From assembly GCA_036397095.1 (NCBI GenBank), contig DASWJQ010000002.1, positions 1 through 11,531 on the forward strand: a stretch of DNA of 11,531 nt, given 5' to 3'. Numbering within the stretch: position 1 is the first letter of the stretch; each line of letters begins with the position of its first letter. This document shows, one piece after another, positions 7,078-11,531 of this stretch. A program made the translations under genes and the position numbers. The stretch comes from DASWJQ01 sp036397095 (GTDB lineage Bacteria > Chloroflexota > Anaerolineae > Anaerolineales > E44-bin32). The notes under the pieces were generated by a model. The model was not told the DNA's origin, did not search any database, and saw only the letters and a program-made list of their open reading frames with translations.

Positions 7078-7647
7078 CTAGGCCGGCTCGGCCTTCAACC
7101 TATCCTGCCAGCGCTGGCGGAACTTGGCCAGCTTGGGCGAGATGACCGCCTGACAGTAGCCGGCATGAGGGTTCTTTTCGTAATAGGCCTGGTGGTAGTC
7201 CTCGGCCGGGTAGAACGTCTCAAGCCCTGCCAGCTCGGTCACGATCTCGCCCGGCCACAGGTCCTCCTCACGGATAGTCTCGATCACCCGCTCGGCAACC
7301 GCACGTTGACCCGGATCATGGAAGTAGATTGCCGAACGGTATTGCGTGCCGACATCATGACCCTGCCGGTTGAGCGTCGTTGGGTCGTGGATGGTGAAGA
7401 AGACTTCCAGGATCTCCTCGAGCGAGATCAGCGCCGGATCGAATGTCACCTGGGCGACCTCGGCATGGCCGGTCGTGCCGGTGCACACCAGTTGGTACGA
7501 AGGATCGGACACGCTGCCTCCGGCGTAACCGACCACCACCTCGCTCACACCTTGAAGTGAGCGGAAGACTGGCTCCAGACACCAGAAACAGCCACCGCCG
7601 AGTGTGATCCGCTCGCTTGTCTTGTATTGATTGTCGCCGTCATTCAT
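7078..7647 (-). CDS. msrA: Peptide-methionine (S)-S-oxide reductase
   Basis: A 189-residue cytoplasmic enzyme that reduces the S-epimer of methionine sulfoxide in proteins and free methionine, restoring oxidised proteins. The catalytic motif is GGGC20-F-W-C23 with the conserved Glu at 25, followed by G-x3-VVVGYAGG (about 33-44), the conserved GHAE (about 60-63), FFTIHDPTTLNRQGHDVGTQ (84-103) and YRSAIYF. The tail includes YPAEDYHQAYY and YCQAV. Length matches the family, and no MsrB domain is fused. The ATG at 7647 has GGAGG about 11 bases upstream, rather distant but with no better in-frame option. It follows the TfoX-domain gene by 36 bases and is probably cotranscribed with it and the DinB-like gene. 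Confidence 0.96.
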   Translation of the reverse strand: MNDGDNQYKTSERITLGGGCFWCLEPVFRSLQGVSEVVVGYAGGSVSDPSYQLVCTGTTGHAEVAQVTFDPALISLEEILEVFFTIHDPTTLNRQGHDVGTQYRSAIYFHDPGQRAVAERVIETIREEDLWPGEIVTELAGLETFYPAEDYHQAYYEKNPHAGYCQAVISPKLAKFRQRWQDRLKAEPA

Positions 7648-7683
7648 TATCAGGAATACCTCCGCTTGGTCTGATCAAAACCG

Positions 7684-8031
7684 TTACGCTTTCTTCACCT
7701 TCGCTTTGGCCGGCAGGCCGCGGGCTGTCTCGACGCCCCAGGCCACCCAGTTGCCAAACGCATCGTCCTCGGCGGCAACCCCGCCATCGACGACAACCCA
7801 GCCTTTCATCGGCCGGCCGGTCATATCGAACAGGCGAACCCCGGGCTGGTCGAGCGCTTCCTGATAACGATCGGCTCCGACCCGGACCATAAGGTCTTCG
7901 CCAATGACACCACAGGCCATGTTGCCGTTCAGCATGAAACCGATGCCCCCGAACATCTCCCGCTCGGACAGCCCCGGTTCATCAGCCATCGCCTCACGGA
8001 TCCGTTGGGCCAGCCCCTGGTCATAGGCCAT
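7684..8031 (-). CDS. TfoX N-terminal-domain protein
   Basis: A 115-residue protein matching a stand-alone TfoX N-terminal domain. The family hallmark EMFGGIGFMLNGNMACGVIG (25-44) is followed by DLMVRVG, a G-x-P-M-K-GWV-x-V segment (72-81) and a W-V-A-W helix (95-98). The tail is Lys/Ala-rich (PAKAKVKKA). In gamma-proteobacterial TfoX this domain pairs with a second domain and controls competence. Short single-domain versions are widespread and their role is not settled, so the name should not be read as competence. A strong GGGAGGA lies 5 bases before the ATG at 8031. It sits 33 bases after the DinB-like gene and 36 bases before msrA. Confidence 0.88.
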   Translation of the reverse strand: MAYDQGLAQRIREAMADEPGLSEREMFGGIGFMLNGNMACGVIGEDLMVRVGADRYQEALDQPGVRLFDMTGRPMKGWVVVDGGVAAEDDAFGNWVAWGVETARGLPAKAKVKKA

Positions 8032-8064
8032 AGTTCCTCCCTTTCCGCTTCCTCCCTGCTCGTC

Positions 8065-8544
8065 TCAGCCAATCCAGTGCTGCCAACGCCCATGCACCTC
8101 GAGTTGAAGAACCTTCAAATAGATGCTGGCTTTGCCGTAGAACAACAGGAGCGCTTCCTTGTAGATTTCGAGCTGCATTGGGATGGTGACCTCGAAGCCG
8201 CCCCCTCGATCAATGATGGCATTCACTAGATCGTCTGGCCCAAAGCCGGTGAGAATTGTGGCCAACGCATCGTCGAGTTCAGCGTACCATGCGCGCAATC
8301 GGTCGAGGTTGGTCCCAATGTCCGGATCGGGATGGCGATAGCGGAAATCCTGCTGCCGGCTCGTAAACGAATCTAGGTAACTCTGCTGAGTCTCGCCGAT
8401 CTCCCGGCACAGACTTCCCAGCGTCAGCGCCGATCCGCCGGGGGTGAATGCCAACGTCGTGTCGGACAGGACTTGCATCAAATCATCACGCAATTCCTGA
8501 TAGAGGCCAAACAGGGCAAGCTGCTCTTGGAAGACGCTGGTCAT
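8065..8544 (-). CDS. DinB-like four-helix protein lacking the usual His metal ligands
   Basis: A 159-residue mostly helical protein that resembles the DinB/YfiT four-helix fold. It has an early helix (LFGLYQELRDDLMQVL), a TLGSLCREIGETQQSYLDSF segment where the family usually has its first His, and a C-terminal helix EIYKEALLLFYGKASIYLKV followed by L and an ending WQHWIG. In metal-binding members the C-terminal helix carries an HxxxH; here the equivalent stretch has no His, so nickel or zinc binding is doubtful. Many DinB proteins are thiol transferases or stress-linked proteins; this one could be a structural or degenerate relative. GGAGGAG lies 5 bases before the ATG at 8544. First gene of a three-gene minus-strand cluster with tfoX-N and msrA. 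Confidence 0.78.
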   Translation of the reverse strand: MTSVFQEQLALFGLYQELRDDLMQVLSDTTLAFTPGGSALTLGSLCREIGETQQSYLDSFTSRQQDFRYRHPDPDIGTNLDRLRAWYAELDDALATILTGFGPDDLVNAIIDRGGGFEVTIPMQLEIYKEALLLFYGKASIYLKVLQLEVHGRWQHWIG

Positions 8545-8636
8545 CGTACTCCTCCAGGCTTACGAGAGTGTGAACAGGGAGCTGCCCGAGGGGAGCAGCA
8601 TGGCGCCGCCCAGGCGGTCTGATAGTCATACGACCG

Positions 8637-9140
8637 CTAGGAGGCCGCCGTTCGACCCAGACAGCGCTGAATGATGACGGCTTGACGGCCACCAATGGCC
8701 AGCTGCTCGGGCTCGGTCCACCCCAGACATCGGTGTAGGCGCTGGCTGGACCGCGTGGACAGGTAGAGTCGTTCGATTCCAAGTGCACCGGCAACCTGCG
8801 CGACGTTCCGGACCAAACCGCTGCCAATGCCCCGTCGCCGCTCTTCAGGCGGAACGAAGACCGCACCCAACCAAGATTGATATTGCGGGCGCTCGGACAC
8901 CTCCTGCACCTTCAAGCTGGCCGTGCCGACCGACCTACTGGCTTCGATAGCAACGAAAGCAATTGGGGGCACTTCAATCTGGAGACGGGTGAGCAGGCCG
9001 GCCTCGATTTCAGCCCGGGTCCGATCACGGCTTGAACCGCCCCACTCTGAGACCAAATATCCAGCAACGACCGGCACCAACGCGGGTCGGTCGGCCAGGG
9101 GGACCATCGTCAACGACGCGGGCATTTCCGTTCGAGCCAT
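8637..9140 (-). CDS. GNAT-family N-acetyltransferase
   Basis: A 167-residue acetyl-CoA-dependent acetyltransferase. The acetyl-CoA loop (motif A) is V-F-V-P-P-E-E-R-R-R-G-I-G-S-G-L (about 94-109). The preceding strand is W-L-G-A-V and the following strand is LYLST (about 125-129), and a C-terminal LGWT near 139-142 is the usual late motif. The first 60 residues carry the acceptor-side helices (AGYLVSEWGG). The acceptor could be an amine, amino acid or antibiotic; sequence does not tell. Start choice is uncertain: ATG 9140 has no clear ribosome site, and ATG 9125 with CGGAA just upstream would shorten it by five residues. A 92-base gap separates it from the DinB-like gene, so the transcripts may be separate. 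Confidence 0.87.
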   Translation of the reverse strand: MARTEMPASLTMVPLADRPALVPVVAGYLVSEWGGSSRDRTRAEIEAGLLTRLQIEVPPIAFVAIEASRSVGTASLKVQEVSERPQYQSWLGAVFVPPEERRRGIGSGLVRNVAQVAGALGIERLYLSTRSSQRLHRCLGWTEPEQLAIGGRQAVIIQRCLGRTAAS

Positions 9141-9294
9141 CAGCAGGCAGTATCGCACATTGTCGGCGGTCGTTCGGTCTTTGCATCACATGCCATCGAC
9201 CCCCGGGAGACCACGGGCGCAGCGTTCGATTTGGGACTGCCTCACGCGGGCCCCCGGGGCCAGGCCGGCGGCCGGTAGATCTTGGCTCTAAGCC

Positions 9295-9322
9295 GTAGGG
9301 GCGCATGGCCATGCGCCCCTAC
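9295..9322. repeat. Perfect 28-bp GTAG...CTAC palindrome (REP-like)
   Basis: The 14-base arm GTAGGGGCGCATGG (9295-9308) is followed without spacer by its exact reverse complement (9309-9322). Both ends carry the GTAG/CTAC tetranucleotide that marks REP elements handled by RAYT (TnpA-REP) transposases. It lies between the GNAT gene and the 57-residue frame. Only one copy is in the window. It could also act as a bidirectional hairpin, but no T-tract follows. Confidence 0.65.
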
Positions 9323-9340
9323 TTCGGTCCGTCGTTCGTA

Positions 9341-9514
9341 TCAGATCATCCGCGTCCGACGGGTGACATCCTCCGCGACCTGCCAGACAAAAACCATGAC
9401 CAGGGCGCCCACAACGGCGGCTGGGATCTGAGGCTGGCCGCCTGGGTCACACCCGAGGATCTCTTCCGCTACCCTGTGCGTCACTTCGGAGCCCACGCCG
9501 CCGAAATCCGGCAC
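9341..9514 (-). CDS. Possible 57-residue single-helix membrane protein
   Basis: Between the GTPase stop and the palindrome a minus-strand frame reads VPDFGGVGSEVTHRVAEEIL, then a short Gly/Pro/Gln stretch, then a membrane-like helix AAVVGALVMVFVWQVAEDVT and a basic end RRTRMI. The pattern of a short acidic domain, one helix and a positively charged tail looks like a real protein, and about three quarters of its third codon positions are G or C. The start would be GTG 9514, with only a weak AGGT about 9 bases upstream. The start codon lies inside a 12-bp palindrome (9512-9523). An overlapping plus-strand frame (9305-9574) is also open but is rich in His and Arg and looks like its shadow. Family not recognised. 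Confidence 0.45.
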   Translation of the reverse strand: MPDFGGVGSEVTHRVAEEILGCDPGGQPQIPAAVVGALVMVFVWQVAEDVTRRTRMI

Positions 9515-9570
9515 CAGCTGGTGACCTGTGAGCCGCTCCCGTCGCCCTTACATGCCCGGCGACTGTTCAG

Positions 9571-10551
9571 CTAGATCCGCAGCTCGACAACATCTCCTTC
9601 CTCAAGCACATGGTCGCGGCTGACCAGTTGACCATCAAACTCCCCGCTTCCCCACACCCGTGCGCCTTTCAGCTTGCGGGCGAAGTCCTGGTGAACGCGG
9701 GCGGCAAAGGCCTCCACGGTTGCGCCGATGGGCAGCACGAAGGGGGCTGTCCGATCGGCTTGTTTGCCAGGCGGTTGGGAATACACACGCATGATCTCCA
9801 AGGCCCGGTAGATCGCCTGGCGCAGGTCGTTAAGCCCATAGCCGGTCTTGGCTGACACAGCCACACTCGGCACTGGCCGCTCGAGCAATTGGCCGAAGAC
9901 CTCGTGGTCGGCGACCTCTGCCGAACCGTCGACCTTATTCACCACCAGCAGGACGGGCAGTCGAATTCCTCCTTCCTGCGCGAACTCGGCCTCGTTGGCA
10001 ACCAGGATCTTATGCTCAGCCAGGAAATCGAGTGTCCACGTCAGCTGCTCGATCGGATACGCCTGCAGATCGACAACCAACAACAGCAGGTCAGCCCGCC
10101 TTGCCAGATCCAGCATATCGGGTTCGACGAACTCACGGTCGAGCGGCGGGGTGTCAATCAGCTGGACCTGCACATGGTCGATCTCGACCATGCCCGGTGT
10201 AGGGCCCCACGTCGAAAAAGGGTACTCGGCGACCTCCGGCTTGGCGTTGGTTAGCGCTCCGACCAGGGAAGACTTGCCTGTGTTGGCCGGCCCGACCAGC
10301 ACCGCCTGGCCGGCGCCTTCCCGATCGATGTGATAGGGCGACTCAAAGCGGCTGGTCTTGGCCCGGCTGCCTAGGCCCGACTTCATTTTCGACAACTTAC
10401 GCCGCAGGTCAGCCCGCAGCTTGTCGGTTCCCTTGTGCTTGGGGATTGTGCTGATCAGCTCTTCGAGCCGCTCGATCTGCTCTTCCGGATCGTAGGCCGC
10501 CCGGTAGCGCTCTTCGGCCTCGAAGTACTCAGGTGGCAGGTTGGTGGGCAT
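9571..10551 (-). CDS. TGS-domain GTPase (Obg/DRG-like)
   Basis: A 326-residue GTP-binding protein. A charged helical N-terminus (about 1-60), rich in Lys and Arg near 38-66, precedes a G domain with G1 GPANTGKSS (87-95), G2 YPFST (110-114), G3 D133-T-P-P-L, G4 NKVD (205-208) and G5 SAKTG (233-237). A C-terminal TGS domain (about 269-326, ending EEGDVVELRI) completes the DRG-like plan. The related DRG and Obg GTPases act on ribosomes. Here the G3 glycine (DxxG) is a proline, which may alter hydrolysis; I recall DxPP in related Chloroflexota proteins, so it may be a subfamily trait rather than damage. Start at ATG 10551 gives the full N-terminal helix but has only a weak ribosome site (GAAAG). 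It lies 44 bases after the HEAT gene. Confidence 0.9.
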   Translation of the reverse strand: MPTNLPPEYFEAEERYRAAYDPEEQIERLEELISTIPKHKGTDKLRADLRRKLSKMKSGLGSRAKTSRFESPYHIDREGAGQAVLVGPANTGKSSLVGALTNAKPEVAEYPFSTWGPTPGMVEIDHVQVQLIDTPPLDREFVEPDMLDLARRADLLLLVVDLQAYPIEQLTWTLDFLAEHKILVANEAEFAQEGGIRLPVLLVVNKVDGSAEVADHEVFGQLLERPVPSVAVSAKTGYGLNDLRQAIYRALEIMRVYSQPPGKQADRTAPFVLPIGATVEAFAARVHQDFARKLKGARVWGSGEFDGQLVSRDHVLEEGDVVELRI

Positions 10552-10595
10552 GGCTGACTTTCAGCTCTTCAACACGAAATCTGCAGGGTGCGGGC

Positions 10596-11345
10596 TCACT
10601 GGCCAGCCAACTGACGGCGGCAGGCTTCGACCCAGTCTGCGTCCAGCCGCTCCAGACGCGCCTTGCGCAGGTTCTCCCGCAGCAGCCAGCGGATGTCGGG
10701 ATCGTCGCTCGTCAACCAGACGGCGAATCGCTGGCGCCCGGCGGTCGGGCTGGCGACGATGGCCACGCTCCAACCATACCCCAGGGCCTTACGCAGCGCC
10801 CGGAAGGGCTCACTACGCCGGTCGGCGGCGCCGCCCAGGCCGGCCGTGAGCGCATCCAGCACATCCAGTGTGTCATCTGCCAACTGTGGATCGGACAGGA
10901 GATCTGGTTCACACAAGGCGGCCACCGCCGCCCGCTGTTGATAGCGGTCGCCCAGCACCAGGCGCACGATGCTTTGGCGGAGCAAGGTCGGATCGGCGCG
11001 ACCTACCTTCTGCAGCGCCATGGCCACCGCTTCCCGGATGCGCCAGCGGCGGTCGCTGGCATGCGTCTCAAGCCGGCCGATGGCAGCCGGCTGCCCGGCG
11101 GCCGCCAGCCGACCCAACCCGAGGACACCACAGAACGCAACAAAAACCTGCGGCGTGTTCTCAGGCGACTGCTCGCCAACGCGCGCCGCCAATGCCCAAA
11201 TCCGTTCATCCGACGCTTCCAGGGCAACCGCCTGAGCCAACTCCAGATTACCGCGCGGCCCCGGCAATCGGCTTTCGGCCCCCAAATACGCCTCCCAGTC
11301 TTCCAGCTCGGAAAGCATCCGCCGATAGTCTTCGACTTTGGTCAC
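10596..11345 (-). CDS. HEAT-repeat protein
   Basis: A 249-residue all-helical protein. The first 30 residues (TKVEDYRRMLSELEDWEAYL) lead into a conserved-looking ESRLPGPRGNLELAQAVALE, then several HEAT-like helix pairs: a WALAARV region, a D-R-R-W-R-I-R-E-AVAMALQKVG repeat (about 98-116), one near 125-150, and a final D-D-P-D-I-R-W-L-L-R-ENLRK repeat (about 210-225). HEAT arrays are protein-binding scaffolds; no catalytic residues are visible, so the partner is unknown. The frame is open to a TTG at 11399, but GTG 11345 with GGAG 8 bases upstream is the better start. Its GTGA overlaps the stop of a frame entering from the window edge. The GTPase gene follows 44 bases downstream. Confidence 0.85.
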   Translation of the reverse strand: MTKVEDYRRMLSELEDWEAYLGAESRLPGPRGNLELAQAVALEASDERIWALAARVGEQSPENTPQVFVAFCGVLGLGRLAAAGQPAAIGRLETHASDRRWRIREAVAMALQKVGRADPTLLRQSIVRLVLGDRYQQRAAVAALCEPDLLSDPQLADDTLDVLDALTAGLGGAADRRSEPFRALRKALGYGWSVAIVASPTAGRQRFAVWLTSDDPDIRWLLRENLRKARLERLDADWVEACRRQLAGQ

Positions 11346-11531
11346 TTGGCCCGCTCCGCGCCGACCGGCCGGACGGCGGCTACCATACGCAGGGCACAAG
11401 CCTGTAGGGCGTGCGCTGACAGTAGGCTGGGTATCCCGGCAAGTTCGCCTGCAGGAAGGTGTCTTCTCGATGCGTCCGCAAGAAAACTAGCGCTGCGGTC
11501 AACAATGAAGGAACCAGAGCCCACAGCGAGT
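11342..11531 (-). CDS. Possible 3' end of an upstream gene (partial)
   Basis: A frame open from the right edge of the window down to a TGA at 11342-11344. The end of the translation reads LRMVAAVRPVGAERAK. Its stop overlaps the GTG start of the HEAT gene in a GTGA, the same arrangement as the adaptor and ATPase in the export operon, which suggests a coupled upstream gene. Against this, many codons in its first part end in A or T, unlike the neighbouring genes, and no family motif is visible. It may be noncoding leader instead. Confidence 0.3.
   Translation of the reverse strand, partial: LAVGSGSFIVDRSASFLADASRRHLPAGELAGIPSLLSAHALQACALRMVAAVRPVGAERAK

Noticed and set aside
9249..9261. GGCCCC-C-GGGGCC near-palindrome
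   Set aside because: Only a one-base loop and a 6-bp GC stem in GC-rich DNA; no T-tract or repeat partner, so chance is likely.
9305..9574. Plus-strand open frame of 89 codons starting inside the palindrome
   Set aside because: Its start codon is part of the palindrome, it has no ribosome site, its product is rich in His, Arg and Pro, and it covers the better minus-strand frame at 9341-9514.

Overview
The window is GC-rich (roughly 60%) bacterial chromosome with short gaps, several few-base gene overlaps and no tRNA, rRNA, CRISPR array, prophage or insertion sequence that I can see. The gene content (a 249-residue HEAT-repeat protein, a TGS-domain GTPase with a DTPP G3 motif, a single-chain double FtsX permease, a small DUF6958-like protein) looks most like an uncultured Chloroflexota, perhaps Anaerolineae-like. 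That placement is an inference from family memory, not a search.

Layout. (1) Positions 52-2249, minus strand, read right to left: a DUF6958-like protein, a 75-residue two-helix membrane protein joined to it by an ATGA overlap, a six-helix membrane protein with eroded PAP2 motifs, a stand-alone cyclic-nucleotide-binding-fold protein, and a single-domain NifU Fe-S protein. (2) Positions 2499-6803, plus strand: a tight three-gene export operon. It encodes a 749-residue duplicated MacB/FtsX permease, a lipoprotein HlyD/MacA-type adaptor, and a LolD/MacB-type ATPase whose GTG start overlaps the adaptor stop. (3) Positions 6851-11531, minus strand, read right to left: the end of an unidentified frame entering from the window edge, a HEAT-repeat protein, a TGS GTPase, an unannotated-looking 57-residue membrane microprotein, a perfect 28-bp GTAG...CTAC palindrome, a GNAT acetyltransferase, a DinB-like protein, a TfoX N-domain protein, MsrA, and a small membrane-protein gene that appears broken by two frameshifts. 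The plus operon and this minus block converge at about 6804-6850, where there is a GC-rich hairpin.

How the parts fit. The export operon is the one clear functional module: the ATPase energises the permease, and the lipid-anchored adaptor sits outside the membrane, as in MacAB-type machines. No outer-membrane channel is present. MsrA, TfoX-N and DinB-like genes form a compact cluster, but only MsrA has a well-defined activity (methionine sulfoxide repair). NifU next to the cyclic-nucleotide-fold protein is a loose link only.

I did not find a clearly new defence or mobile system. The observations most worth a second look are the GTAG palindrome, the 57-residue reading frame, the frameshifted small membrane gene, the degenerate PAP2-like protein and the single-chain duplicated permease.
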